Origin: an uncultured Marivita sp.
GTDB lineage: Bacteria; Pseudomonadota; Alphaproteobacteria; Rhodobacterales; Rhodobacteraceae
Length of the DNA: 64,000 nt
Reading direction: 5' to 3'
Assembly (NCBI RefSeq): GCF_947488135.1
Contig: NZ_CANKYW010000001.1
Span: 1,178,001 to 1,242,000 of the forward strand
A program made the translations under genes and the position numbers. The notes under the pieces were generated by a model. It was not told where the DNA came from. It ran no database searches and saw nothing but the letters and a program-made list of their open reading frames with translations. Below, one piece after another: positions 47,665 to 57,580 of this stretch; position 1 is the stretch's first letter; each line of letters starts with the position of its first letter.

Positions 47665-47974
47665 CGGGTCGTTCCTTCGATAGTTGCCCCAAGGCCCAAA
47701 CCGATGACTGGACCAGGCGCAAAACTGCCATCGCCATGCGGCACGTGCGGGACGGAAGCGGGGCGATTTCGGGGCAGGGCGTTGCCCGCCAAAGGGTGAC
47801 TGGAAAAGCGCCGACAGCGAAAAATCCTGCGTTTCAAAAACCGCATGGCGCGAATATGCCGATAAGCCACCGCCCGCGACGCCATACTTGATCGACGGTC
47901 AGGGCAGGCGCACGATCAGGCTCAGGAGGGCCCGATTTTGGGGCCGTCCGGTATTTTCAGAAAGGAATTTTCTC
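47665..47974. other. Gene-free stretch between divergent hypothetical genes
   Basis: 310 bp with no supported coding frame. It must carry the divergent promoters of the 96-residue and 130-residue genes. AT-richer patches occur around 47812-47836 and 47936-47972. No repeat or RNA was recognised. Confidence 0.5.
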
Positions 47975-48367
47975 ATGCCTTCGATGACCGATTACTTGGT
48001 TCTCAGTGACGGAGCGTTCACACTGAATGACGGCGAAGCCAAAAACCTCGATTTCACGTTGCCGAACAATTTTACGGTTGGCGTGAACCTGGCAAAGCCG
48101 GTTTTGGCTTTCATCATCAACCCAAAGTCCCGCAAGTCCGAAGTGGGCGGCTGGGTCAACCCAACCGTCAGCCCATTCCTGTCCTCCGAACAGGTGATCT
48201 CGCTGAGCTGGAACACCGACAATCACGCCGATTACGGATTGTGGGAAGCGATAGACGGTCGCCAGTTCAAGGCGGGCGAAAGCAATCAGATTTCCTTCAA
48301 GTCCTGGGACGGACAGGTCGTAATTCGCGATGTCATCCTGTGGTTCCAGCGCGGCGCGGGGGGCTGA
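47975..48367 (+). CDS. Hypothetical beta-rich protein
   Basis: 130 residues, no signal peptide or membrane segment. Hydrophobic/polar alternation (DYLVLSDGAFTLNDGEAKNLDFTL, KPVLAFIINP, DGQVVIRDVILWF) suggests a small beta-sandwich or jelly roll. AAAGGAA ribosome site before the ATG. The gene faces glnA and shares its bidirectional terminator. No family recognised. Confidence 0.7.
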   Translation: MPSMTDYLVLSDGAFTLNDGEAKNLDFTLPNNFTVGVNLAKPVLAFIINPKSRKSEVGGWVNPTVSPFLSSEQVISLSWNTDNHADYGLWEAIDGRQFKAGESNQISFKSWDGQVVIRDVILWFQRGAGG

Positions 48368-48369
48368 AC

Positions 48370-48398
48370 GAAAACGGGCGGCCAAACTGGCCGCCCGT
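48370..48398 (-). terminator. Bidirectional terminator, glnA / hypothetical gene
   Basis: Perfect 11-bp stem ACGGGCGGCCA/TGGCCGCCCGT with a 3-base loop (48374-48398). On the minus strand it is followed by TTTT, fitting glnA; the plus-strand gene ends 2 bp before it. Confidence 0.88.
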
Positions 48399-48421
48399 AT
48401 CGTGTCATGAACCGCTGCGGA

Positions 48422-49828
48422 TCAGCAGCTGTAGTACATGCCGAACTCCACCGGGTGCGGTGTGTGCTCGTAAAGTTCGATCTCTTCCATCTTGAGGTCG
48501 ATATACCCCGCGATCTGGTCCTTGGTGAACACGTCACCGGCCAGGAGGAAGTCCATATCGGCCTTCAGCTCTTCGATGGCCTCACGCAGGCTGCCGCAGA
48601 CCGTCGGGATGCCTTCCAGCTCTTCTGCCGGCAGGTCGTAGAGGTTCTTGTCCATCGCCTCGCCCGGATCGATCTTGTTCGCGATCCCGTCAAGACCGGC
48701 CATCAGCAGGGCGGCAAAGCACAGGTACGGGTTCGCCGACGGATCGGGGAAGCGGGCTTCGACGCGCTTGGCTTTCGGGTTCTCGGTCCACGGAATACGG
48801 ACACAGCCCGACCGGTTGCGGGCGGAATAGGCACGCAGAACGGGGGCTTCGAACCCCGGGATCAGACGCTTGTAGCTGTTGGTCGACGGATTGGTGAAGG
48901 CGTTGAGCGCTTTCGCGTGCTTCAGGATACCGCCGATGAAGTAAAGCGCTTCCTGGCTCAGGTCGGCATACTTGTCGCCAGCGAAAAGCGGCTTGCCGTC
49001 CTTCCAGATCGACATGTTGCAGTGCATGCCGGTGCCGTTGTCGCCGTAGATCGGCTTGGGCATGAAGGTCGCCGATTTGCCGTAGGCCTGCGCGACGTTG
49101 TGGATAACATACTTGTATTTCTGAAGCTCATCGGCCTGCTTGGTCAGCGTGCCGAAGATCAGGCCCAGCTCGTGCTGGCAGGACGCCACCTCGTGGTGGT
49201 GCTTGTCGACCTTCATGCCCAGACGCTTCATCGTGGACAGCATTTCCGACCGGATGTCCTGACCGTCGTCGATCGGGTTCACGGGGAAGTAGCCGCCCTT
49301 GAGGCCCGGACGGTGGCCCGTGTTGCCCATTTCGTATTCGGTGTCGGTGTTCCAGGACGCATCGAGCGCGTCGACCTCATAGGAGACCTTGTTGATCTTG
49401 TTCGAGAACCGCACGTCGTCGAACAGGAAGAACTCGGCTTCCGGGCCCCAGTAGGACACGTCACCGATGCCCGAGGATTTCAGATAGGCTTCCGCCTTCT
49501 GCGCGGTCGAGCGCGGGTCGCGGTCATAAGCCTCGCCTGTGTCAGGCTCAACGATGGAGCAATGCACGCAGACCGTCTTTTCAGCGTAGAACGGGTCAAT
49601 ATACGCGCTCTCGGTGTCGGGCATCAGTTTCATGTCGGAGGCTTCGATGGACTTCCAGCCGGCAATGGAGGAGCCGTCGAACATGAAGCCTTCTTCCAGA
49701 AAGTCCTCGTCCACCTCGTCGGCAATCACCGTCACGTGCTGCAGCTTGCCGCGCGGGTCGGTAAACCGGATGTCCACGTAGGCGACATCTTCGTCCTTGA
49801 TCATCTTGAGAAGCGCTTCAGTGCTCAT
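48422..49828 (-). CDS. glnA: Glutamine synthetase type I
   Basis: 468 residues. ATP-dependent amidation of glutamate. [31 protein letters not shown] (metal site) and [18 protein letters not shown] (ATP site) are intact. The Tyr in [10 protein letters not shown] is the adenylylation site of the GlnE-regulated GSI-beta form. It follows glnB by 55 bp, the classical alphaproteobacterial glnBA operon. The ATG at 49828 has GAAGAGAGA upstream; a longer in-frame extension into glnB is rejected. Confidence 0.97.
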   Translation of the reverse strand: MSTEALLKMIKDEDVAYVDIRFTDPRGKLQHVTVIADEVDEDFLEEGFMFDGSSIAGWKSIEASDMKLMPDTESAYIDPFYAEKTVCVHCSIVEPDTGEAYDRDPRSTAQKAEAYLKSSGIGDVSYWGPEAEFFLFDDVRFSNKINKVSYEVDALDASWNTDTEYEMGNTGHRPGLKGGYFPVNPIDDGQDIRSEMLSTMKRLGMKVDKHHHEVASCQHELGLIFGTLTKQADELQKYKYVIHNVAQAYGKSATFMPKPIYGDNGTGMHCNMSIWKDGKPLFAGDKYADLSQEALYFIGGILKHAKALNAFTNPSTNSYKRLIPGFEAPVLRAYSARNRSGCVRIPWTENPKAKRVEARFPDPSANPYLCFAALLMAGLDGIANKIDPGEAMDKNLYDLPAEELEGIPTVCGSLREAIEELKADMDFLLAGDVFTKDQIAGYIDLKMEEIELYEHTPHPVEFGMYYSC

Positions 49829-49883
49829 TCTCTCTTCCCTTTCACTGAGTTTGGGTCGTTGTTCGTTGGGTCGTGGCGCAGGA

Positions 49884-50252
<369 letters not shown>

Positions 50253-50339
50253 TCAGACCACTTCTCTTTGAGGGCCACAATCGCCTAGGGTAAATGAAGC
50301 CGCGACGGGCGTTGGGATTGAAATACTGCGCTCAAAAAA

Positions 50340-50354
50340 TGTGCATAATGCACA
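50340..50354. promoter_or_regulatory. Perfect palindrome between nnr and glnB
   Basis: TGTGCATAATGCACA is a 15-bp palindrome, 37 bp upstream of nnr and 117 bp upstream of glnB, in an AT-rich stretch. It has the half-sites in the order GTGC..GCAC, opposite to NtrC sites, so it is not a standard NtrC box. Which gene it serves is unknown. Confidence 0.45.
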
Positions 50355-50391
50355 AAAGATACGCAGAACTGAATCGCATAAGGGATCACGC

Positions 50392-52032
50392 ATGGCCGAA
50401 TTGCTCACCTCTGCCCAAATGCGCGCCATCGAACAGGCCGAAATCGAGTCGGGCACGGTCTCGGGCCTGCAACTGATGGAGCGCGCCGGACGGGGCGCCG
50501 TTGAGGCCGCGCTCGCACACTGGCCCGAATTGCGCCAAGGCGCACACCGCGCATTGATCCTGTGCGGACCGGGCAACAATGGTGGCGACGGCTTCGTCAT
50601 TGGGCGGCGGCTTCGGGATCTCGGCTGGGACGTCGATGTCTTTCTTTATGGTGACGCGAGCAAACTGCCGCCGGATGCGCAAGCCAATCACGATCTCTGG
50701 CAAACCATGGGCAGCGTGTCGCCGTTCGAGCCGACGGAAATCTGGGGCCGCGACCGGCCGGACGTGTTTGTCGATGCGGTGTTCGGAACGGGGCTGACCC
50801 GACCTCTCCCGCAGGACCTGGCGATGGTGCTCGAGGACCGGATGATGGGCAACTGGCCTCGCGGTTCCATGATCCGCCGACTGGCGATCGATTGCCCCTC
50901 GGGCCTGAACCTCGACACAGGGATGATCCCGAACGCGCAGCAGGACGAAAAGCCGAGGGTCAACTCGGCCCATCTCACCGTGTCGTTCCACGCGCTCAAG
51001 GCAGGGCACAAGCTGGCTCTTGGCCCGCAGCTTTGCGGCGTCGTGAAGGTGGTCGATATCGGCCTTCGCGGCGACGGCCCGTCCGAACGCGCCATGATTG
51101 GCACCGCGCCCGATCCCGAACGCGCCCGTCTTGTCGCTCCCGATTTCGCGCACACATCGCTGCCGCTGCGCATCTGGCCGGGCGCGACAGTCGCCAAGCT
51201 GCGCGGGCAGGGGCATAAATACGACTATGGTCATGTGATGGTTCTGGCCGGCGGTCCGGGACGCGGCGGCGCGGGGCGTATGGCCGCGCGCGCCGCCCTG
51301 CGCGCCGGGGCCGGGCTGGTGACGGTACTGTGCCCACCCGAGGCGCTTCCGGAAAACGCGTGCCACCTCGATGCCGTGATGCTGCGCGCCTGTGGCGATG
51401 CCGATGCCTTTCGCCAAATCCTGGATGACCGGGTCACGGCGCTCTGTCTTGGACCGGGTCTGGGCACGGGGCCGGACACATGCGATCTGGTGGCCGCTGC
51501 GCTGGCGCACCGCCGGGGCGATCGCGGCTGGCGCGACCCTGCCGTGGTGCTGGATGCCGATGCGCTGACCTCGTTCCAGGACGATCCGGATGCCCTTTTC
51601 GCGCTGACCCATCCGCGCACGGTGCTGACACCCCATGAAGGAGAGTTCGCGCGGCTCTTTCCCGATCTCGCGCAATCGGAACGCGGCGACTGGTCGAAGA
51701 TCGACGTGGTGCGCGCGGCGGCGGACCGGGCAGGCTGCATCGTTTTGCTCAAGGGCGAGGACACGGTGATCGCCCAGCCAGGGGGCGGCGCGTCGGTACA
51801 CAGTGCGACGGGGGATCGCGCGGTCCCGTGGCTGGCGACGGCCGGGGCAGGCGACGTGCTGGCCGGGTTGATTGCCGGGCTGGCGGCGCCCGAGACCGCG
51901 CCCGATCTCTTCTGCGTGACCGAAGCGGCGGTCTGGCTGCATTGCGAGGCCGCGCGCCAGTTCGGACCCGGACTGATCGCGGAAGATCTGCCGGACATCC
52001 TGCCCAAGGTTTTCTTAACGCTCGCCGCCTAA
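50392..52032 (+). CDS. nnr: Bifunctional NAD(P)H-hydrate epimerase/dehydratase
   Basis: 546 residues. The N-terminal epimerase (~1-215: GPGNNGGDGFVIGRRL) and C-terminal ADP-dependent dehydratase (~230-546: GHVMVLAGGPGRGGAGRMAARAAL, VLTPHEGEFARLFP, TAGAGDVLAGLIAGL) together repair hydrated NADH and NADPH. Full-length fusion like E. coli NnrD/NnrE. Divergent from glnB. A double hairpin follows the stop codon. Confidence 0.95.
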   Translation: MAELLTSAQMRAIEQAEIESGTVSGLQLMERAGRGAVEAALAHWPELRQGAHRALILCGPGNNGGDGFVIGRRLRDLGWDVDVFLYGDASKLPPDAQANHDLWQTMGSVSPFEPTEIWGRDRPDVFVDAVFGTGLTRPLPQDLAMVLEDRMMGNWPRGSMIRRLAIDCPSGLNLDTGMIPNAQQDEKPRVNSAHLTVSFHALKAGHKLALGPQLCGVVKVVDIGLRGDGPSERAMIGTAPDPERARLVAPDFAHTSLPLRIWPGATVAKLRGQGHKYDYGHVMVLAGGPGRGGAGRMAARAALRAGAGLVTVLCPPEALPENACHLDAVMLRACGDADAFRQILDDRVTALCLGPGLGTGPDTCDLVAAALAHRRGDRGWRDPAVVLDADALTSFQDDPDALFALTHPRTVLTPHEGEFARLFPDLAQSERGDWSKIDVVRAAADRAGCIVLLKGEDTVIAQPGGGASVHSATGDRAVPWLATAGAGDVLAGLIAGLAAPETAPDLFCVTEAAVWLHCEAARQFGPGLIAEDLPDILPKVFLTLAA

Positions 52033-52080
52033 GAATCTTCGTAAGATTCTCAGGCCACCGAATTTTCCGGACGAAAATTC
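52032..52080 (+). terminator. Tandem hairpins after nnr
   Basis: AGAATCTT/AAGATTCT (52032-52050, 3-base loop), then GAATTTTC/GAAAATTC (52060-52080, 5-base loop). They are AT-rich but perfect and lie between the nnr stop and tRNA-Leu. Confidence 0.6.
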
Positions 52081-52122
52081 TTCTCGCATCGGTGCCACAG
52101 CTTTGCTAGTGACCTGCGCAAT

Positions 52123-52206
52123 GCGGGTGTGGCGGAATTGGTAGACGCACCAGATTTAGGTTCTGGCGCCTTTGGCGTGGGGGTTCGAGTCCCTTCACCC
52201 GCACCA
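52123..52206 (+). tRNA. tRNA-Leu (anticodon UAG)
   Basis: 84 bases including an encoded CCA. Acceptor stem GCGGGTG/CACCCGC with discriminator A, D arm with GGCGGAATTGGTAGACGC, anticodon loop TTTAGGT (anticodon TAG, reading CUA-family codons), a long class II variable arm (GCGCCTTTGGCGT), and T arm GGGGTTCGAGTCCCTT. Confidence 0.97.
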
Positions 52207-52468
52207 TCTTGGTCATATCGGTTTCTCCGTGCGGCGCGATTCTGACGTGGCGCGCGAATTGGTTCTCAGATGTACGCCGTCCGTACCAACGCGCACCGCA
52301 GCCGAAACGCCCGGACACCGCCTGACAGACCATTTCACATTCGGACCTTGGCGCGCGCAACGGGGTCTTCATTTCCCGCTTGCACCACTTCCGTCCCACC
52401 ACTAAGACGCGGTGGATTTTGACCGCCGCGGACGCCTCCGCGGCCCCTATGCAATGGATAAGGACGAC
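52207..52468. other. Leader region of tig
   Basis: 262 bp without a supported gene. It contains a GC stem CCGCGGA/TCCGCGG at about 52425-52443, close to the tig start. It probably holds the tig promoter. An in-frame upstream start for tig at 52412 gives residues unlike the family. Confidence 0.5.
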
Positions 52469-53800
52469 ATGCAGGTCACCGAAACCCTCAACGAAGGCCT
52501 CAAGCGCAGCTACTCGATCACCGTTTCGGCGGACGAGCTTGACGCGAAGGTCAATGAAAAACTGAAAGAAGCGCAGCCCGAGATCGAGATGAAGGGCTTT
52601 CGCAAAGGCAAGGTGCCGATGCCGCTGCTGAAAAAGCAGTTCGGCCAGCGCCTTTTGGGCGAAGCCATGCAGGAAACCATTGACGGCGCGATGTCCAAGC
52701 ATTTCGAGGACTCGGGCGACCGCCCGGCGCTCCAGCCCGAGGTCAAGATGACCAACGAGGACTGGAAAGAGGGCGACGACATCCAGGTCGATATGTCCTA
52801 CGAAAAACTGCCCGAGATGCCCGAGGTCGATCTGTCCTCGCTGAAGCTCGAAAAGCTTGTGGTCAAGGCGGGCGACGCCGAAGTCGATGAAGCGCTGGCG
52901 AACCTCGCCGAGACCGCGCAGGACTTCAAGGACCGCAAGAAGGGCTCCAAGGCCAAGGACGGCGATCAGGTCGTCATCGACTTCCTGGGCAAGGTCGACG
53001 GTGAGCCGTTCGAAGGCGGCGCTGCCGAGGATTATCCGCTGGTTCTGGGCTCGGGGTCGTTCATTCCCGGCTTCGAAGAGCAGCTTGTCGGCGTGAAGGC
53101 CGGTGAGGAAAAGAACGTCGAGGTGAAGTTCCCCGAGGAATACGGCGCGGAAAACCTCGCCGGCAAGGATGCGGTGTTCGAATGCACCGTGAAGGCCGTC
53201 AAGGAACCCGTCGCCGCCGAGATCAACGACGAGCTGGCCACCAAGTTCGGCGCCGAGGATCTGGCCGCGCTGAAGACCCAGATCGCCGAGCGTCTGGAAG
53301 CCGAATATGCCGGCGCGGCGCGTCAGGTGATGAAGCGCGAGTTGCTGGATCAGCTGGACGAGAAGGTCTCTGTCGACCTGCCGCCGTCGCTCGTCGAGGC
53401 CGAGGCCAAGCAGATCGCGCATCAGCTCTGGCACGAGGAAAACCCGGATGTGCAAGGCCACGACCACCCCGAGGTCGAACCGACCGAGGAGCACACCAAG
53501 CTGGCCGAGCGCCGCGTCAAGCTGGGCCTGTTGCTCGCCGAGCTGGGTCAGAAGGCCGAGGTCGAAGTGACCGACGCCGAGATGACCCAGGCGATCATGA
53601 ACCAGGCGCGGCAGTATCCCGGCCAGGAACGCGCCTTCTTCGACTTCGTGCGCCAGAACCCGCAGATGCAGCAGCAACTGCGCGCGCCGATCTTCGAGGA
53701 CAAGGTCGTCGATCACGTGGCCGAACAGGCGAGCGTGACCGAGAAGGAAGTGTCCAAGGACGAGCTTCAGAAGGCTGTCGAGGCGCTTGACGAGGAGTAA
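52469..53800 (+). CDS. tig: Trigger factor
   Basis: 443 residues, ribosome-bound chaperone with prolyl isomerase activity. The ribosome-binding loop is [19 protein letters not shown] near residue 40 (GFRxGKxP signature). The FKBP-type domain is ~residues 165-245 ([21 protein letters not shown]), then a helical C-terminal chaperone arm. AAGGA ribosome site before ATG 52469. Strong terminator downstream. Confidence 0.97.
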   Translation: MQVTETLNEGLKRSYSITVSADELDAKVNEKLKEAQPEIEMKGFRKGKVPMPLLKKQFGQRLLGEAMQETIDGAMSKHFEDSGDRPALQPEVKMTNEDWKEGDDIQVDMSYEKLPEMPEVDLSSLKLEKLVVKAGDAEVDEALANLAETAQDFKDRKKGSKAKDGDQVVIDFLGKVDGEPFEGGAAEDYPLVLGSGSFIPGFEEQLVGVKAGEEKNVEVKFPEEYGAENLAGKDAVFECTVKAVKEPVAAEINDELATKFGAEDLAALKTQIAERLEAEYAGAARQVMKRELLDQLDEKVSVDLPPSLVEAEAKQIAHQLWHEENPDVQGHDHPEVEPTEEHTKLAERRVKLGLLLAELGQKAEVEVTDAEMTQAIMNQARQYPGQERAFFDFVRQNPQMQQQLRAPIFEDKVVDHVAEQASVTEKEVSKDELQKAVEALDEE

Positions 53801-53823
53801 GACCTGCTTGGGTTTTGACATGC

Positions 53824-53850
53824 AAAGGCCGCCTTTCGAGGCGGCCTTTT
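53824..53850 (+). terminator. Rho-independent terminator of tig
   Basis: Perfect 10-bp stem AAAGGCCGCC/GGCGGCCTTT, loop TTTCGA, followed by TTTTCG, 23 bp after the tig stop. Confidence 0.9.
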
Positions 53851-53891
53851 CGTTTGTCAGGATCGGATCGGCGGGGCCGATCCGACCGGGT

Positions 53892-53949
53892 GGGGGCTCT
53901 GCCCCCGTCGCTTCGCGACTCCCCCGAGGTATTTTCAGCCCAAAGAAGC
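53892..53949 (-). repeat. Dispersed 28-bp intergenic repeat, copy 2, with GC hairpins
   Basis: On the minus strand the 28-bp unit (53949-53922, GCTTCTTTGGGCT...) is followed by a hairpin GTCGC/GCGAC (53907-53919) and a hairpin GGGGGC/GCCCCC (53892-53906). Copy 1 at 34349-34394 has the same order: unit, then GGGGC hairpin. Confidence 0.8.
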
Positions 53950-53961
53950 CGCAGCGGCGCG

Positions 53962-55917
53962 TCAGAGCGTCATGCGGAAAAGCGCGAAACCGGCGTCATT
54001 GGTGCCCGCCTCTTCGAGGGTCATGCCCTCGAGACTGTCCGCGTATTTCGCGCCTGCCGGGCCGGTTTCGAAGATCACGCTGGTGTCCTCCATCGGGGCA
54101 AAGCGCCAGTTGAAATCGGCCTTGGGGTCGATGGTGCCTTTCTCCACGATGTAGCGCACGATCACGTCGCGGTTGGTGTCGGGGCCCTCGAAGACAATGG
54201 TGTCGCCGGTGCCGGGGAAGCTGCCACCGCCGCCCGCGCGGTAGTTGTTGGTGGCGATGATGAATTCCTGATCCGGGTCGATCGGCGCGCCGTCATAGGT
54301 GAGGTTCACGATGCGGTTGGCACCTTCGTTGATCACCGCGCCGTCGCGGTCGAATTTCGACGGTTGGCTGAGGTCGATCTGGTAGCTGACCCCGTCGATG
54401 ACGTCGAAATTGTAACTTGGGAAGTCGGGGTTCAGGAGCGGCGCATCGGTGGCGCCGGGATCGACCTGGTTGAACATGCCCGCCGAGCGTTCCAGCCAGT
54501 CCTTGACCTGCGCGCCGGTCACGCGCACGGCGCGGACGGTGTTGGGGTAGAGGTAGAGGTCGGCCACGTTCTTGATCGCCACATCGCCCACCGGTACGTC
54601 GGTGTAATAATCCGGCCCGCCCCGGCCTCCCGCCTTGAACGGCGCGGCGGCCGAGAGGATCGGCAGGCCCTCGTGCGGCGTGCCCTGCATCATCTGTTCG
54701 ATATACCAGGTCTGGGCGTTCGACACGATCTGGACGGACGGATCGTCGGCCACCAGCGCGAAGTAGCTGTGCAGCGGGGCGGCGGTCTTGCCCACGGCGC
54801 GGCGGACATAGGCCAGGGTTTCCTCGTGGTCCGTCATCGTCGCGTCCAGCACCGGCTGGTAGTCTTCGACCAGCGCCGTGACCGAGCGGTCTTCGTTGCG
54901 CTGCGCGATCGGGCGCGCCTCGGATTGGTGGCTGAGCACGCGCCAGCCGTCGCCGTCGCGTTCCAGCATCAGGTCGATAAGGCCCATATGACTGCCCCAG
55001 AACCCGGCCATGACGCCCGGTTTGCCATTGATCGTGCCCGCCGCCGGATCGAGGCCCGGCAGGTCGTCATAGGTCGACGAGGGGAAGACGAGGTGCGAAT
55101 GCCCGGTCAGGATCACGTCGATCCCGTCCACCCCTGCCAGCGGGATGGAGGCGTTTTCCATCATGTCCTCGGCCTCCGCCGCGCCGATGCCGGAATGCGA
55201 GAGCGCGATGACGATATCGGCGCCTTCCTCGCGGATTTGCGGGACATGGGCGCGGGCCGCTTCGAGGATGTCGCGCGCGGTCACGTTGCCTTCAAGGTGG
55301 CGGCGGTCCCAGGTCATGATCTGCGGCGGCACGAAGCCGATTAGGCCGATGCGGATCGGATGGGTGTTGCCTGCACCATCGGTCAATTCGCGGTCGAGGA
55401 TGACATAGGGCGGCACCAGCGTCGTGTCCTCGCGCGGGGTGGCGCCTGCGGTCTTGACCACGTTGGCCGAGACCACCGGGAAATCTGCCCCTGCCAGCGC
55501 CTTCATCAGGAAATCCAGACCGTAGTTGAATTCATGGTTGCCCAGCGTGGAGCCGTCGAAGCCGAGCACGTTCATCGCGGTGATGATCGGGTGCATGTCG
55601 CCATCCTTCATCCCGCGCTCGTAGGCGATGTAATCGCCCATCGGGTTGCCTTGCAGGAAATCGCCATTGTCGAGCAGGATCGAATTCGTCGCCTCGGCGC
55701 GGATGTTCTGGACGATGCTGGCGACGCGGCTGAGGCCCACCGTGTCGGACGGGCGGTCGCCGTAATAATCATACGGGTGCACGTGGACGTGCAGATCGGT
55801 GGTTTCCATGATGCGCAGATGCGCCTGGTTGCTTTGCGCGCGCACCGAGAACGGATGCAATGCGAGAAAGCCGGCGGTGCTTGCCAGAAATCCACGGCGG
55901 TTGAGATGCAGAGCCAT
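53962..55917 (-). CDS. cpdB: 2',3'-cyclic-nucleotide 2'-phosphodiesterase / 3'-nucleotidase
   Basis: 651 residues. A Tat-type signal ([15 protein letters not shown], twin Arg) leads to a metallophosphatase domain with [29 protein letters not shown] and GHSHLVFP metal motifs, then a C-terminal 5'-nucleotidase domain (~residues 370-600: [11 protein letters not shown]). It degrades extracellular nucleotides in the periplasm for phosphate and nucleoside uptake. ATG 55917 places the Tat signal at the N-terminus. Confidence 0.93.
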   Translation of the reverse strand: MALHLNRRGFLASTAGFLALHPFSVRAQSNQAHLRIMETTDLHVHVHPYDYYGDRPSDTVGLSRVASIVQNIRAEATNSILLDNGDFLQGNPMGDYIAYERGMKDGDMHPIITAMNVLGFDGSTLGNHEFNYGLDFLMKALAGADFPVVSANVVKTAGATPREDTTLVPPYVILDRELTDGAGNTHPIRIGLIGFVPPQIMTWDRRHLEGNVTARDILEAARAHVPQIREEGADIVIALSHSGIGAAEAEDMMENASIPLAGVDGIDVILTGHSHLVFPSSTYDDLPGLDPAAGTINGKPGVMAGFWGSHMGLIDLMLERDGDGWRVLSHQSEARPIAQRNEDRSVTALVEDYQPVLDATMTDHEETLAYVRRAVGKTAAPLHSYFALVADDPSVQIVSNAQTWYIEQMMQGTPHEGLPILSAAAPFKAGGRGGPDYYTDVPVGDVAIKNVADLYLYPNTVRAVRVTGAQVKDWLERSAGMFNQVDPGATDAPLLNPDFPSYNFDVIDGVSYQIDLSQPSKFDRDGAVINEGANRIVNLTYDGAPIDPDQEFIIATNNYRAGGGGSFPGTGDTIVFEGPDTNRDVIVRYIVEKGTIDPKADFNWRFAPMEDTSVIFETGPAGAKYADSLEGMTLEEAGTNDAGFALFRMTL

Positions 55918-56025
55918 GATCGTGTCCCCCTGTTTCGGATGGTTCCGGGACAAGGCTAGGCCAGAACACGCCTCGCCGGGTAGCGCTTTCGTCATGCTGG
56001 CGTGAAATTGCCAGTGTCGGGCATG

Positions 56026-57168
56026 TCAGAGGTGCAGCTCGCCCGAATAGGTGGCGAAGCGTGCGATCTCGTCGGGCAGGGTGGTGATGCCGAGTCCGGG
56101 CGCGTCGGAGAGCGTGAGCGTGCCTCGGTTGGTCGCACCCTGCCACGGATCGAACGCATCGCGCAGGGGATTGGGGTTCACGTCGACCTCGAGCAGCCCG
56201 TCGCCCTCCGCCGCCGCCAGCAGGTGCGCCGAGGCGATCAGGCCGATGCCCCCGCCCAGGAAATGCGGGCAGTAGCGCAGCCCCGCGTCGCGGATCGCCT
56301 GTGCCACGGGCCAGCAGCCGCTGAACCCGCCCCATTTGGCGATGTCGGGTTGCAGCACGCCGAAAACGCCGGTGGCGATGGCATCGGCAAAGCCGCCGGT
56401 GCCGGTGATGTTCTCGCCCCCCGCCAGCGGGATATCGGTCTGGTCGGCCAACGCGCGCCAATGGGTGAGCGACGCATCGGCGGGCAGCGGTTCTTCGAGC
56501 CAGCCGAGGGACAGGTCAGCGCAAGCGGCGAGGAAACTTTCCGCCTCGGGCAGGGCCCAGGCCTGATTGGCGTCGGCGCAGAGGGTCTCATCGGGTTTCA
56601 GGTCGTGGAATAGCTGTGTCAGCAGGGCGGTATCACGGGCCGTGTCGAAGCCGACCTTGACCTTGAAGCTGCGGAACCCGGCGGTGCGGCTTTGGGCGAT
56701 CTGATCGCTTGCCTGCGCGATGGCGATGCCGCTGGCGTAGCAGGGGACGGTGGCTGCGGCCTCGGGTTTGAGGAACTGGGCCACGGACACCCCTGCGCGG
56801 CGGGCTTCGAGATCGGTCATGGCCGTATCCAGCCCGGCGATCACCTGCCGGAACGGCCCCCATTCGCCGCATTGCAGGGCGCGGATATGGGTCTTGTCGG
56901 TGAGTTGAGTGAAAAGGTCGCGCGCGCCGTCGAAGGACTGGCCGAGCAGGAGGTCGGCCATGTCTTCGACCACCAGACGTGCGCGGTGTTCGGCCCCGGC
57001 GGCGGGCCAGTTGGCGAAGATCTCGCCCCAGCCGAAAGCGCCGTGATGGTCTTCCAGCCGCACGAAGACGGCAGGGCGGTTGTGCATGACGCCGAAGGAT
57101 GTGGCCACCGGTGACGCGACGGGCACGCGGTAGGCGGAAACGGTGATGCGGGACAGGGTGATGGTCAT
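56026..57168 (-). CDS. Enolase-superfamily protein (mandelate racemase/muconate lactonizing type)
   Basis: 380 residues. Capping domain ~1-125, then the barrel with SFKVKVGF (KxK acid/base Lys pair), metal ligands Asp (CADANQAW), Glu (LEEPLP), Glu (AGGEN) and the late Lys region (PDIAKWGGF). The reaction cannot be named: dipeptide epimerase or sugar-acid dehydratase/racemase are options, and the KxK plus WGG(F) pattern fits the MLE/MR subgroup. It is separated from cpdB by 108 bp on the same strand. Confidence 0.82.
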   Translation of the reverse strand: MTITLSRITVSAYRVPVASPVATSFGVMHNRPAVFVRLEDHHGAFGWGEIFANWPAAGAEHRARLVVEDMADLLLGQSFDGARDLFTQLTDKTHIRALQCGEWGPFRQVIAGLDTAMTDLEARRAGVSVAQFLKPEAAATVPCYASGIAIAQASDQIAQSRTAGFRSFKVKVGFDTARDTALLTQLFHDLKPDETLCADANQAWALPEAESFLAACADLSLGWLEEPLPADASLTHWRALADQTDIPLAGGENITGTGGFADAIATGVFGVLQPDIAKWGGFSGCWPVAQAIRDAGLRYCPHFLGGGIGLIASAHLLAAAEGDGLLEVDVNPNPLRDAFDPWQGATNRGTLTLSDAPGLGITTLPDEIARFATYSGELHL

Positions 57169-57580
57169 GGGGGCAGGACAGCAGGACGCGCCCGCAAAGG
57201 CAAGCCGTTGCTGGCAGATCGTCATGTGCAGTGCCCGTTTGTCGAACCGGGTGGTGGGCAGGACTGCCCACCCTACGCATTTGGACCACAGACGTGAAAA
57301 AGAGGTGACGTCACCTGAGTTGGGTGGACATCCTCTCCCCCTTGCAGAGCCTTCGGAAAGGCTCCGAACCTGTACCCCGAAGGGCCTTTCGAGACGCGTC
57401 TCTCATGGTCTGAACGCACATATAGCGTCCGCAGAGAGAGGGTAGTCGCCTTGGGTGTTCCGCCGAAAGACGGAACGGATGTCGGATCCGATGCGGGGGT
57501 TATCCGGGGGAGAGGTTAAGCCGGTGGAAATGGGGCGTTCGGAGGGGTGCGGGACGGAACTGATCTTCGATTCTGCTCCG
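57169..57580. other. 412-bp gene-free region with several palindromes
   Basis: No supported coding frame. It contains hairpin GGTGGGCAG/CTGCCCACC (57253-57272), followed by CTACG as in REP-like elements I have seen across proteobacteria; palindrome AGGTGACGTCACCT (57303-57316); hairpin GAGCCTT/AAGGCTC (57347-57364); and palindrome GAGACGCGTCTC (57391-57402). The pattern looks like accumulated small repeats and terminators beside the TyrA-like gene. Confidence 0.55.

Noticed and set aside
50340-50354. NtrC binding site for glnBA
   Set aside because: Half-sites are in the opposite order (GTGC..GCAC) to the known GCAC..GTGC arrangement, so only an unidentified palindrome is reported.
57253-57402. 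CRISPR or mobile-element remnant
   Set aside because: The palindromes have different sequences and no regular spacing, and no transposase or cas gene is near.
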